From Arthrobacter subterraneus (GTDB lineage: Bacteria; Actinomycetota; Actinomycetes; Actinomycetales; Micrococcaceae): DNA of 64,000 nt. The DNA is taken from positions 21,084-85,083 of the forward strand of contig NZ_FNDT01000014.1 in assembly GCF_900099735.1 (NCBI RefSeq), read 5' to 3'. Shown piece by piece: positions 17,356 through 25,384 of the stretch (position 1 is the stretch's first letter; each line of letters starts with the position of its first letter). A program made the position numbers and the translations under genes. The notes under the pieces are model-generated. The model saw nothing but the letters and a program-made list of their open reading frames with translations. It ran no database searches and was not told the origin of the DNA.

Positions 17356-18189
17356 CTATTTGAGGAACAGCTTCCGCAGGCGTGTGGTGGTCAGGACCAT
17401 CCCGACGAGGATCATCACCAGGTAATAGGTGACATGGATGGCCGTCGCCGGCGTGAAGATCCCGACGCTGAGCTGCCGGAGCAGTTCCACCCCGTGCCAG
17501 AGGGGCAGCGCCTGGATGAACCACTGGATGGCCTGCGGATACACACTCAACGGGTAGAAGGTCGCCGAGAACAGGAACATGGGCAACATGACAAAGTTGA
17601 TCCAGTCCATCTGCTGGAAGGTCTTCATGTAGCTCGTGATGCCCATCCCGAAGGAGGCGAACCCGAACGCAATCAGCACCGACGCCGGCACCATCAGTAG
17701 CGCCCACGGCGTGGTTATCAGTCCCATCAGCCCCATCACGGCGGTGAACCCCGTGGCATAGAGGGCTCCGCGAAGCAGCGCGAGGAAGATTTCCCCGATC
17801 GCGACGTCCAGCGGCCCCAGGGAGGTGTACAGCATCCCCTGGTACAGCTTGGCGAAGTTCATCTTGAAGAACACGTTCCAGGTGGAGTCGTACACGGCGC
17901 CGTTCATTGCGGACACGGCAAGGAGCGCCGGCGCAATGTACGCGGCGTAACTGATCTCCTCCCCGCCGGGCCCGACGACGGTGCCCACCAGGGCGCCCAG
18001 CCCCACTCCCATCGAGATGAGATAGAGCACCGGTTCGAAGAAGCCCGACACCATGATCAGCCAGTTGCTGCTCTTCGTTGCCCTCAGGCCGCGGGCAATC
18101 ACCGCCCTGGCATTGCGCGAGTAGAGCGCGCTGAAGGGGCGGTCCTTCACCTGTACCCGGTAATCCTCCTCGGTCAGCATGTTGCTCAC
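17356..18189 (-). CDS. ABC-2 type transporter permease, second subunit
   Basis: An integral membrane subunit (277 residues, six predicted helices) of a drug or lipid exporter of the DrrABC type. Typical features are the GFFEPVLYLISMGVGLG opening helix, YAAYIAPALL, MFLFSATFYPLSVYP and the terminal helix before RLRKLFLK. It starts at GTG 18189 and overlaps the upstream permease by 4 bases (GTGA). Together with that permease and the ATPase it forms a three-gene exporter unit. The exported compound is unknown. Confidence 0.9.
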   Translation of the reverse strand: MSNMLTEEDYRVQVKDRPFSALYSRNARAVIARGLRATKSSNWLIMVSGFFEPVLYLISMGVGLGALVGTVVGPGGEEISYAAYIAPALLAVSAMNGAVYDSTWNVFFKMNFAKLYQGMLYTSLGPLDVAIGEIFLALLRGALYATGFTAVMGLMGLITTPWALLMVPASVLIAFGFASFGMGITSYMKTFQQMDWINFVMLPMFLFSATFYPLSVYPQAIQWFIQALPLWHGVELLRQLSVGIFTPATAIHVTYYLVMILVGMVLTTTRLRKLFLK

Positions 18190-19076
18190 TTACCCAGCCT
18201 CCGCTCATACACCCGGCGGGCCAGGACCCAGCCAAGGAGCGCCAGCGCCACCAGGTAGAGCACGTGTACCGCTGACAGCCAGAGCGGTTCCGCGTAGCCG
18301 TAGGTCAGCACCCGGCCCAGTTCCGTTCCGTGCCACAGCGGGGAGATCCAGCCGATCCAGCGCAGCCCGAGGGGCAGCGTCTCCAGCGGGAAGAAGGTTC
18401 CGGAGAACAGGAACAGCGGGGTCACGATGAACCTCATCACCAGCGCAAACTGCCCCTTGTCCTCGGTGATGCTCGCCGAGTAGGCCATCAGGGGAAGTCC
18501 GAACGACAGCCCGCACACCACCGCAACCACGATCGCCACCGACCCCCACGCCGAGGGTGACGCCCCGAACGCGGCAACGATGGCGAAGTAGACGGCCGAC
18601 ATCAGGAACAGCCGCAGTGAGATGGCAATGATGTACCCGTTCACGATCTGGTGCACTGCCAGCGGGGAGGCATGCGGGCCGTAGTAGACGCGCCGCCACT
18701 TGAAGCCGTCCATGACCGGGTAGGTGAACTCGGTGGCCGCCGTCATGATGGTCGCCGAGGACAGCAGTGCCGGGGCAATGAAGGCGAGATAGCTGACGCC
18801 CCCGAATACGCTTTCGGCGCTGTTGCTGTCTACCAGGGTGGCCAGGCCCACGCCCATCGCGAAGAGGTACATCACCGGGTTGCCGACGCTGTACGCCAGC
18901 AGGGTCCAGCGGTAGCCGTTCATCACCTTGAGCGCATGTTCGGCGTAATACCAGGAGCCGAACTTTCGGGCCCGTTCAGCGGAAATTTTCGGCGGGTGGG
19001 CGCTCAGGGGGCGTGCCGCCGTCGTCGTCTGTTCTGCCGGCTGGCTGTCTGGGCTGCCGGCCCGGCTGCTAGTCAA
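18186..19076 (-). CDS. ABC-2 type transporter permease, first subunit
   Basis: Membrane subunit of the same exporter, 296 residues with about six helices and a 35-residue cytoplasmic N-terminus. It shows the ABC-2 pattern YLAFIAPALLSSATIM and PLFLFSGTFFPLETLPLGLRW. The start is TTG 19076, 5 bases after AGGAG, and overlaps the ATPase stop by 8 bases. The two permeases are distantly alike and would form a heterodimer. Confidence 0.9.
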   Translation of the reverse strand: MTSSRAGSPDSQPAEQTTTAARPLSAHPPKISAERARKFGSWYYAEHALKVMNGYRWTLLAYSVGNPVMYLFAMGVGLATLVDSNSAESVFGGVSYLAFIAPALLSSATIMTAATEFTYPVMDGFKWRRVYYGPHASPLAVHQIVNGYIIAISLRLFLMSAVYFAIVAAFGASPSAWGSVAIVVAVVCGLSFGLPLMAYSASITEDKGQFALVMRFIVTPLFLFSGTFFPLETLPLGLRWIGWISPLWHGTELGRVLTYGYAEPLWLSAVHVLYLVALALLGWVLARRVYERRLGK

Positions 19077-20010
19077 CGAGGCTCCTGCCGGTCAGGCGCA
19101 GGAAGACGTCCTCGAGCGAGGACCGGCGCACCAGCGAGGTGATGGGGTGGAGGCCGCGGGCGGTGACCTGCTCCAGGGCGGCCTCACCGTCATCGGTGTA
19201 GATCAGCACGCGGTCGGGAAGGGGTTCGAGCCGCTCGCCGATTCCGGCCAGGTCCGCCGCCACCGTCGTGTTGCGTTCCGAGCCGAAGCGGAGTTCAAGC
19301 ACCTCGCGGGTGGAGTGCTCGCGGATGAGCCGGGCGGGGGAACCCTCGGCCATGATCTGTCCCTTGTCGACGACGACGAGGCGGTCGCAGAGCTGCTCCG
19401 CCTCATCCATGTAGTGGGTCGTGAGGATCAGGGTAACCCCGGACTCCTTCAGGCGGAACAGGCGGTCCCAGAGGATGTGGCGGGCCTGGGGGTCGAGACC
19501 GGTGGTCGGCTCATCGAGCAGGAGAATCTTGGGCTCGTTAATGAGCGACCGGGCGATGGTCAGGCGCCGCTTCATGCCGCCGGACAGCGAGTCGACCTTC
19601 GCCTTCGCCTTGTCAGTGAGCTGGGCGAACTCGAGCAGCTCGTCGGCTTTGGGCTTGAGATAGCTCATCGGCAGGCCGAAATAGCGGCCGTACACGAGGA
19701 GGTTGTCGCGGACCCGGAGTTCCTCGTCAAGGTTGTCTTGCTGCGGGACCACACCGAGGTGCGCCCGTACCTCCGGACCGTGCTGTTCCGGGTCCAGCCC
19801 CATGATGGTCAGCTTGCCGGAGGTGCGCTGGGAGACGCCGCCGATCATCTTCATGGTGGTCGATTTTCCGGCACCGTTCGGGCCGAGCAGCCCGAAGGAT
19901 TCGCCCTGGGGTACATCGAAGGAGATGCCGTCGACGGCCACGAAATCGCCGTAGTGCTTGCTCAGCCTGTCAGCAGAGATGACGTAGTTCGGAATAGTTT
20001 GGTTGGGCAC
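19069..20010 (-). CDS. ABC transporter ATP-binding protein, daunorubicin-resistance (DrrA) type
   Basis: ATPase of the exporter. Walker A LLGPNGAGKSTTMKM is near residue 40, the Q-loop VVPQQDNLDEELRV follows, then the signature LSGGMKRRLTIARSL and Walker B ILLLDEPTTGLDPQARH. The C-terminal extension of about 90 residues is usual for DrrA-like proteins. I chose GTG 20010 (313 residues); the open frame extends to 20091 but would read through a long palindrome. It is first in an overlapping unit with two permeases. Confidence 0.92.
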   Translation of the reverse strand: MPNQTIPNYVISADRLSKHYGDFVAVDGISFDVPQGESFGLLGPNGAGKSTTMKMIGGVSQRTSGKLTIMGLDPEQHGPEVRAHLGVVPQQDNLDEELRVRDNLLVYGRYFGLPMSYLKPKADELLEFAQLTDKAKAKVDSLSGGMKRRLTIARSLINEPKILLLDEPTTGLDPQARHILWDRLFRLKESGVTLILTTHYMDEAEQLCDRLVVVDKGQIMAEGSPARLIREHSTREVLELRFGSERNTTVAADLAGIGERLEPLPDRVLIYTDDGEAALEQVTARGLHPITSLVRRSSLEDVFLRLTGRSLVD

Positions 20011-20035
20011 CAGAACAGCGTAGGCCCTCCCCCAA

Positions 20036-20096
20036 AGTTTTTGTCGCCTATCTGCTGTTTTGGCGGTGCCTTGGCAGCAGATAGACGACAAAAACT
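20036..20096. repeat. Long palindrome with 22-bp arms between folD and the exporter ATPase gene
   Basis: Arms at 20036-20057 and 20075-20096 match at 21 of 22 positions and enclose a 17-base loop. Each arm begins with AGTTTTTGTCG and ends with TATCTGCTG at the loop. It lies 7 bases beyond the folD stop and about 25 bases before the exporter start. There is no U tract on the 3' side, so it is not a standard intrinsic terminator. It could end the folD transcript, be a regulator site, or be a small mobile palindrome. Confidence 0.85.
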
Positions 20097-20103
20097 CGAC
20101 GGC

Positions 20104-20979
20104 TCACTGACGCTCGGCTGCTTCCACGACGTTCATCAGCAGCATGGCGCGGGTCATGGGGCCCACTCCGCCGGGATTGGGCGAAAGCCAGGCGGCGACG
20201 CCGGCCGCGTCCTGCGCCACGTCACCGCGCAGGGTGGCCTTCCCGGTCTCCGGATCGACCACGCGGGTCACACCGACGTCGAGGACGACGGCCCCCGGCT
20301 TGAGGTGTTCGGCAGTGATCATGCCGGGCATGCCCGCAGCCGCAACGACGACGTCGGCCTCGCTGAGGTGGCGCTCCAGATCCACCGTGCCGGTGTGTGC
20401 CAGCGTGACGGTCGCGTTGATCTCGCGGCGGGTGAGCAGCAGGCCGAGCGGCCGTCCCACGGTGACCCCACGGCCCACCACCAGCACATTCTTTCCCCGC
20501 AGGTGGATGTCATGGCGCAGGAGCAGCTCAACAATGCCGTTCGGGGTACAGGGCAGCGGCGAGTCCATCGGGGCGCTGACATTCAGGACCAGCCTTCCGA
20601 GGTTCGTCGGGTGCAGCCCGTCGGCGTCCTTTTCCGGCGCCATCCGCTCCAGGATGGCGTTCGCGTCCAGGTGCGCAGGAAGCGGCAGCTGGACGATGTA
20701 GCCGGTGGTTTCGTCGTCGTCGTTCAGCTCGTCGATGACCTTTTCGAGGTCTTCCTGGGTGATGTCTCCGGGCAAGTCGCGGCGGATGGACCTGATGCCC
20801 ACCTGCTCGCAGTCCCGGTGCTTCCCGCCGACGTAGGAGTGGCTGCCCGGATCGTCGCCCACCAGGACCGTGCCCAGGCCGGGTGTGACTCCCCGTGCCT
20901 TCAGGGCGCTGACGCGCTCGGTCAGTTCGGTGCGGATTGCGGCCGCCGTTGCCTTGCCGTCAAGAATCTGTGCGCTCAT
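20104..20979 (-). CDS. folD: Bifunctional methylenetetrahydrofolate dehydrogenase / methenyltetrahydrofolate cyclohydrolase
   Basis: Interconverts 5,10-methylene-THF and 10-formyl-THF using NADP, supplying formyl groups for purines. Key segments are [16 protein letters not shown] near residue 47 (catalytic Tyr and Lys), [29 protein letters not shown] near residue 164 and [14 protein letters not shown] at the C-terminus. Length 291 residues. Its ATG follows directly on the stop of a 54-residue ORF (TAAATG), which itself overlaps glyA, so glyA, the small ORF and folD form one operon. Confidence 0.97.
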   Translation of the reverse strand: MSAQILDGKATAAAIRTELTERVSALKARGVTPGLGTVLVGDDPGSHSYVGGKHRDCEQVGIRSIRRDLPGDITQEDLEKVIDELNDDDETTGYIVQLPLPAHLDANAILERMAPEKDADGLHPTNLGRLVLNVSAPMDSPLPCTPNGIVELLLRHDIHLRGKNVLVVGRGVTVGRPLGLLLTRREINATVTLAHTGTVDLERHLSEADVVVAAAGMPGMITAEHLKPGAVVLDVGVTRVVDPETGKATLRGDVAQDAAGVAAWLSPNPGGVGPMTRAMLLMNVVEAAERQ

Positions 20980-21144
20980 TTACGCGGCTCCTTTGTTGGC
21001 CTGTTCCCGGTCGAGCTCCTCGAGCAGGAACGCTTTTCCGCGCTCACAGCATCCGGTGAAACAGCATTCGTCCGTGGGGATTTCATACTCGTCGGAGCGG
21101 GCTGCCTCCGACTCCAGTGCGCCCGGCGGGAGGTCTTCTACCAT
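20980..21144 (-). CDS. Small Cys-rich protein encoded between glyA and folD (54 residues)
   Basis: A short ORF I cannot name. The ATG at 21144 overlaps the last codons and stop of glyA by 7 bases, and its TAA at 20980-20982 abuts the folD ATG, so it fills the gap exactly. The protein is acidic (about ten Glu and four Asp) with a central cluster [19 protein letters not shown], that is Cys-Cys-x3-Cys-Cys. This could bind a metal or a cluster. The tight overlaps on both sides and the clean acidic, helical composition support a real gene. Function is unknown; a role in folate or one-carbon metabolism is only guessed from context. Confidence 0.75.
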   Translation of the reverse strand: MVEDLPPGALESEAARSDEYEIPTDECCFTGCCERGKAFLLEELDREQANKGAA

Positions 21145-22433
21145 TCCTCGTGTCCGGGGTAGAGCGGGAAATCGGCCGCGAGGCGGGATACACGTGCACG
21201 CAGCGCGTCTACGTCGGCTTCGGGCTTCAGCACCGCTGCAATGATCTCGGCGACCTCTGTGAACTCTGCGGCGCCGAACCCGCGGGTGGCCAGTGCGGGG
21301 GTGCCGATGCGCAGTCCGGAGGTGACCATCGGCGGACGCGGATCGTTGGGGACCGCATTGCGGTTCACGGTGATGCCGACCGAGTGCAGGAGGTCCTCGG
21401 CCTGCTGTCCGTCAAGTGTGGAGTTGCGGAGGTCAACGAGCACCAGATGAACGTCGGTGCCCCCGGTGAGGACTGACACGCCGTGCTCGGTGACGTCAGC
21501 GCCCATGAGCCGCTCGGCGATGATCCGTGCACCTTCGAGGACACGCTCCTGGCGCTCCTTGAACTCCTCGGAGCCGGCGATCTTGAAGGCGGTGGCCTTG
21601 GCCGCGATGACGTGCATGAGCGGTCCGCCCTGCTGGCCCGGGAAGACGTTCGAGTTGAGCTTCTTGGCCCACTCCTGCTTCGCGAGGATCACGCCCGAGC
21701 GCGGACCGGAGAGGGTCTTGTGGACGGTGGAGGTGACGACGTCGGAGTGCGGAACCGGGCTCGGGTGCAGTCCGGCCGCCACGAGGCCGGCGAAGTGCGC
21801 CATGTCGGTCCAGAGCAGTGCGCCCACCTCATCGGCGATGGAGCGGAACGCCGCGAAATCAAGGTGGCGGGGGTACGCGGACCAGCCGGCGATGATGACC
21901 TGCGGCTTCTCGGCGAGGGCCTGCTCGCGGACGCGGTCCATGTCGAGGCGGTGGGTGTCATTCTCCACGCCGTACGCGGCAACCTCGTACAGCTTTCCGG
22001 AGAAGTTCAGCTTCATGCCGTGGGTGAGGTGGCCGCCGTGGGCCAGGGAGAGGCCCATGATCTTCTCGCCCGGCTTGATCATTGCGGCGAGCGCGGCGGC
22101 GTTGGCCTGGGCGCCCGAGTGGGGCTGCACGTTGGCGTACTCCGCGCCGAAGAGGGCCTTGACGCGTTCGATGGCCAGGCTCTCCGCAACATCCACGTGT
22201 TCACAGCCGCCGTAGTAGCGGCGGCCGGGGTAACCCTCGGCGTATTTGTTGGTCAGGACCGAGCCCTGTGCTTCGAGGACCGAGCGCGGTGCGAAGTTCT
22301 CGGACGCGATCATCTCGAGAGTGTCTCGCTGGCGGGCGAGTTCGTTGTTGAGGACCGCGGCGATTTCCGGGTCCACCTCGGACAGCGGTGCGTTGGTCAC
22401 GGACTGGGTCACAGAGGGAGAGGATGAAGTCAC
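21138..22433 (-). CDS. glyA: Serine hydroxymethyltransferase
   Basis: PLP enzyme converting serine and THF to glycine and 5,10-methylene-THF, the main entry of one-carbon units. Seen are [19 protein letters not shown] near residue 34, [32 protein letters not shown] and the PLP-lysine motif [16 protein letters not shown] near residue 230. Length 431 residues from GTG 22433, which has AGGAG 6 bases upstream; the longer open frame upstream is the riboswitch leader. First gene of glyA-small ORF-folD. Confidence 0.97.
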   Translation of the reverse strand: MTSSSPSVTQSVTNAPLSEVDPEIAAVLNNELARQRDTLEMIASENFAPRSVLEAQGSVLTNKYAEGYPGRRYYGGCEHVDVAESLAIERVKALFGAEYANVQPHSGAQANAAALAAMIKPGEKIMGLSLAHGGHLTHGMKLNFSGKLYEVAAYGVENDTHRLDMDRVREQALAEKPQVIIAGWSAYPRHLDFAAFRSIADEVGALLWTDMAHFAGLVAAGLHPSPVPHSDVVTSTVHKTLSGPRSGVILAKQEWAKKLNSNVFPGQQGGPLMHVIAAKATAFKIAGSEEFKERQERVLEGARIIAERLMGADVTEHGVSVLTGGTDVHLVLVDLRNSTLDGQQAEDLLHSVGITVNRNAVPNDPRPPMVTSGLRIGTPALATRGFGAAEFTEVAEIIAAVLKPEADVDALRARVSRLAADFPLYPGHEEW

Positions 22434-22528
22434 GGGAGGCTCCTGATGATGGGTGAGCGTTCTACAGGTCAGGCTACCTGTTGACCCGGGCGCACCCGAA
22501 GTTTCGGGCCCGAGCAACAGAGGGGGAC

Positions 22529-22650
22529 TTGACCCACGGCCCAGGCGTGCGATCCGTGGTCGGCGCTGCGCGCCGTCGTACAGGACGGCGCATGCCGCTT
22601 CCTGGTGGTTACCCACCCAACGCCAGTCGCGACGCAAGCCATTCTAGAGG
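22529..22650 (-). promoter_or_regulatory. ZTP riboswitch (pfl motif) upstream of glyA
   Basis: On the minus strand the leader contains the conserved pfl halves in order: GCGACTGGCG (about 22634-22621), the stem-loop GGTGGGTAACCACC followed by GGAAGCG, a variable linker hairpin with arms GCGCCGTC and GACGGCGC, and CACGCCTGGGCCGTGGG (about 22548-22532). This matches the known ZTP riboswitch, which senses ZTP/ZMP accumulating when 10-formyl-THF is short and turns on folate genes. Downstream, CTGTTG/CAACAG closes a hairpin at about 22479-22520, and CAGGT/ACCTG forms another near the glyA ribosome site, candidates for the expression platform. Edges are approximate. Confidence 0.85.
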
Positions 22651-22755
22651 GTGGTCACCGTGGGCTTCCTACTGTGTCGGACGGTGACAGCTGCGGCGGA
22701 GGTGGCAGCGTACGACGACGACGGCGTTCCGCCGGCGGAACGGTAACCTTGGACG

Positions 22756-23685
22756 GTGACTGAAGCTGCGCAGGCCGGGTTCCCCGGCAACTTTTCGGGT
22801 GGTTCTTCCGGCAACTTTTCCGGCGATTTCGCGGGGGGCGCGCCGTCGTCGTTCATTTTGACGCTCTCCTGCGATGACCGGCCCGGGATTGTCCATGCCG
22901 TGTCCGGAGCGCTGGTGGCCGCTGACTGCAACATCACCGAATCCCAGCAGTACGGCAGCCCGGACTCGGGGACGTTCTTCATGCGGGTTGCCATCACCAC
23001 CAGGTCTGAACGGCGCGCGGTGGAGGCACATCTGGCCCCGGTGGCCGAGGCGTTCGGGATGACGTGGGGCCTGCACACGGAAGGAACTCCGGCGCGCACG
23101 CTGATCATGGCGTCGAAATCCGCACACTGCCTCAACGATCTGCTGTTCCAGCAGCGTGCCGGCATGCTGCCCATCGAGGTGCCCGTGATCGTCTCGAACC
23201 ACACCGATCTCGCCGAGCTGGCAGCGTTCTACGGCATCGAGTTCCACCACGTTCCGGTAACCGGCGACGGGAAAGCCGAAGCCGAGGAGCGGCTGCTGGA
23301 GCTGGTTGCCGAGCACAGGATCGAGCTTGTGGTGCTGGCGCGCTACATGCAGGTGCTCAGCGACACCCTGTGCTCCCAGCTGGTGGGCCGGGCGATCAAC
23401 ATCCATCACTCGTTCCTGCCGTCCTTCAAGGGTGCCCGCCCCTACCACCAGGCGCATGCCCGGGGCGTGAAGCTGATTGGCGCGACCGCCCACTACGTGA
23501 CCCCTGCCCTGGACGAAGGACCGATTATCGAGCAGGAGGTCATCCGGGTGGATCACGCCCGGACCGCCACCCAGCTGGTGGCCATGGGAGCCGACGTCGA
23601 AAGCCGCACCCTCGCGCAGGCCGTGAAGTGGCACGCCGAGCATCGGGTGCTGCTTGACGGCACGCGTACCGTGGTTTTCAACTGA
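22756..23685 (+). CDS. purU: Formyltetrahydrofolate deformylase
   Basis: Hydrolyses 10-formyl-THF to THF and formate. An ACT domain starts at FILTLSCDDRPGIVHAVSGALV (near residue 34) and the formyltransferase-fold catalytic domain follows, with ALLSAG-like LARYMQVLSDTLC, INIHHSFLPSFKGARPYHQA (catalytic His) and GATAHYVTPALDEGPII (catalytic Asp). Length 309 residues, about 20 more than usual because of a Gly/Phe/Ser N-terminus with the repeat GNFSG twice. The start is GTG 22756; no better start was found. Divergent from glyA, so folate production and turnover share one intergenic region. Confidence 0.95.
   Translation: MTEAAQAGFPGNFSGGSSGNFSGDFAGGAPSSFILTLSCDDRPGIVHAVSGALVAADCNITESQQYGSPDSGTFFMRVAITTRSERRAVEAHLAPVAEAFGMTWGLHTEGTPARTLIMASKSAHCLNDLLFQQRAGMLPIEVPVIVSNHTDLAELAAFYGIEFHHVPVTGDGKAEAEERLLELVAEHRIELVVLARYMQVLSDTLCSQLVGRAINIHHSFLPSFKGARPYHQAHARGVKLIGATAHYVTPALDEGPIIEQEVIRVDHARTATQLVAMGADVESRTLAQAVKWHAEHRVLLDGTRTVVFN
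22784..22823 (+). repeat. 24-bp-spaced direct repeat inside the purU N-terminus
   Basis: CCGGCAACTTTTCGGG at 22784-22799 and CCGGCAACTTTTCCGG at 22808-22823 are near-identical and in the same reading frame, encoding GNFSG twice. The core GCAACTTTTCC also occurs in the repeat right of the nuclease gene at 25224-25234. Confidence 0.8.
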
Positions 23686-23717
23686 CCGTGCTGTTTGACC
23701 TTTCCTGAGGAGACACC

Positions 23718-23891
23718 ATGAGCGAGGAAACACCGCTGCGCTACCGCGTATTGACCGGCCCGGATGACCGCGCCTTCTGCGCCCGGGTCAGCGAGGCGCT
23801 CGAGAGCGGGTACCGCCTGCACGGCTCGCCCTCGGTGACGTACAACGGCGACCGCGTGATCGTGGCGCAGGCTGTGGTCCTCGAGGACTGA
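23718..23891 (+). CDS. DUF1737-type small protein (57 residues)
   Basis: A short gene 32 bases after purU with its own ribosome site TGAGGAGA. The product contains the pattern YRVLTGPDDRAFCARVSEAL, then LESGYRLHGSPSVTYNGDRVIVAQAVV, which is the usual form of DUF1737 proteins, often found beside purU-like genes. Function is unknown. The compact alpha-beta layout suggests a small cytoplasmic protein. Confidence 0.82.
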   Translation: MSEETPLRYRVLTGPDDRAFCARVSEALESGYRLHGSPSVTYNGDRVIVAQAVVLED

Positions 23892-23957
23892 GCTGGGCCC
23901 GGGTGCCCCGGGTACGGCTGCCCGGGGTGCAGTAGCCCGGGGCCAGTAGCCGTCTCC

Positions 23958-24125
23958 GTGAGCAACCTGGACCGCGAGCAGCGTCGCGGTGAGCAACCCG
24001 GACCGAGGTGAGCAACCTTTCCGCAGCCGGTCGCGGGCGGCAGCCGGTGCGGTGAGTGACCTGGACCGAGGTGAGCAACCTTTCCCTCACCCCGGTCCGG
24101 TTTGCTCCACGTGAAGTCCATTTCA
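23958..24125. repeat. Repeat cluster left of the nuclease gene
   Basis: Direct copies of GTGAGCAACCTGGACC-like units occur at 23958, 23989 and 24052, and GTGAGCAACCTTTCC at 24008 and 24071. An inverted copy, GGTCCGGTTTGCTCCAC, is at 24094-24110, and a small palindrome GTGAA/TTCAC spans 24111-24125. Related units lie on the other side of the nuclease gene at 25202-25319. The gap 23892-24109 between genes holds only these repeats. Confidence 0.85.
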
Positions 24126-25112
24126 CTCACGCCCGCCCCGACCTACCTCTGACGGTCGTCGGCTGGAACGTGGCAAGCCCGCCCTGGTCAGCTCTCGCGC
24201 GAGGAGCTGCGGGCCTGTCGCTTCCCTCCACTCCCACCTCACGACGTTCTTTCCCGTGGCACGAACGCGGTTCTCCCGATTCTTTTCATCGATGACAACC
24301 TGGGACGCCGTTCTGCCGTTCATGTACTCGGGTTTCTGATACTTTCCCCGGCCGTCGAACTCCCCCACCAGCGCGTAATCCTTCCACCAGAAGTCGACCA
24401 CCGCCGCCAGTCCCATCTCATCCATCACGCTGTACTGCAGATCGGGCTCAGGAAAACCGAGTTCGGCTATATGCACCCGGCTCAGCGACTCCCCCGGGTA
24501 CATCGCCCGGCCGTCGGAGAACTGCAGAACCCGCCGGGCTTTTCGTCTTTTGGCGCCCGATGGAAGCAGTGCCACGCATTCCTCCACTTCGGCTTTCCCT
24601 ACCGGCCGACGACGGTTTTCTACCGGAAGGGGCTTGGTGTTGAGCAGCCGGTCCATGACGGCAACCGCCCACGGAAAGTCATAAATGAGCGCGAGGTCGA
24701 CGGCGGTCTGGACTTTGTCGGTCACTTGCATGCCATGGTCGAGCGCTACGGGCGTGGACAGGTATGGATCGCGAGTGATCCGACGGACTCCGTTGCTACT
24801 CCTACGTCCGCTTCCCACCGGCACGATCATCTGGACGTCCGATGGCAGATCAGGCCGGGGAAAACCCCACAGCACTCCAGCAGTTTCTGCGCCGAAGAGC
24901 GGAGTCCGACGTGCGGTGCGAACCATCGCTGCGAGCATTCCCCGGTAGCGTTCCTCGTCTTCAAGCAGCCTCCAATCCTGCGCGTCCACGTAACATCCAT
25001 GTCTGATCCGGAGCAGCTCGCCGCTCCTGGCACGTCGGGAGAGTTCGCGCGGCCAGGCCTCGTCGTACGGTTTGTCTGCGCTGGTGCGGATTGGAAGTGG
25101 AAAGTCGCCCAT
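24123..25112 (-). CDS. Predicted wHTH plus PD-(D/E)XK nuclease-like protein (AbiEi-like N-terminus, DUF559/Vsr-like C-terminus)
   Basis: A 329-residue protein in two parts. The N-terminal 80 residues show the pattern of AbiEi-type winged helix proteins (WPRELSRRARSGELLRIRHGCYVDAQDW, then GAETAGVLWGFPRPDLP). The C-terminal 110 residues look like a Vsr/DUF559 nuclease fold: PGESLSRVHIAELGFPEPDLQ (Glu), AAVVDFWWKDY (Asp), LVGEFDGRGKY (Glu-x-Asp-x3-Lys) and a late WEWREA strand. Family knowledge links such proteins to toxin-antitoxin or DNA-processing roles but most are uncharacterised. The start at ATG 25112 is preferred over TTG 25124. The gene is alone, and related repeats lie on both sides; its stop codon falls within the left cluster. 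Confidence 0.75.
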   Translation of the reverse strand: MGDFPLPIRTSADKPYDEAWPRELSRRARSGELLRIRHGCYVDAQDWRLLEDEERYRGMLAAMVRTARRTPLFGAETAGVLWGFPRPDLPSDVQMIVPVGSGRRSSNGVRRITRDPYLSTPVALDHGMQVTDKVQTAVDLALIYDFPWAVAVMDRLLNTKPLPVENRRRPVGKAEVEECVALLPSGAKRRKARRVLQFSDGRAMYPGESLSRVHIAELGFPEPDLQYSVMDEMGLAAVVDFWWKDYALVGEFDGRGKYQKPEYMNGRTASQVVIDEKNRENRVRATGKNVVRWEWREATGPQLLARELTRAGLPRSSRRPSEVGRGGRE

Positions 25113-25201
25113 GATTCCCAGCAAATCCCATCAGCCTGCCGCGCGGGGAAGCCGAACCGGTTCTGTGGATAACGCACTGCGCGGGTGGCGATGGGCAACT
25201 C

Positions 25202-25319
25202 GTGAGCAACCTGGACCGGGGTGAGCAACTTTTCCCTCACCACGGCCCGGATTGCTCGTCGTCGCGTCCGGATTGCTCGTCATCGCGTCCACATTGCTCC
25301 CAGCCCCGTCCGGATTGCG
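25202..25319. repeat. Repeat cluster right of the nuclease gene, including a 21-bp tandem array
   Basis: GTGAGCAACCTGGACC at 25202-25217 and GTGAGCAACTTTTCCCTCAC at 25221-25240 repeat units of the left cluster. They are followed by inverted units ending in GTCCGGATTGCT: a partial copy at 25241-25256, then three 21-bp tandem copies at 25257-25277, 25278-25298 and 25299-25319. The remaining gap (25125-25201 and 25320-25384) shows nothing else I recognise. Confidence 0.85.
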
Positions 25320-25384
25320 CCTCGGACCCCGCTGGCCCGCCCGCACCACGGCTCACAGCCCGACTGCGGCGATAGGCTGGGCGG

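Noticed and set aside
24056..24295. Small ORF starting in a GTGAGCAAC repeat (MSN start)
   Set aside because: The reading comes from the repeat itself; GTGAGCAAC resembles a start by chance, and the frame overlaps the nuclease gene with no conserved pattern.
25202..25319. Possible CRISPR array
   Set aside because: Units are 21-bp tandem copies without unique spacers and no cas genes are nearby.
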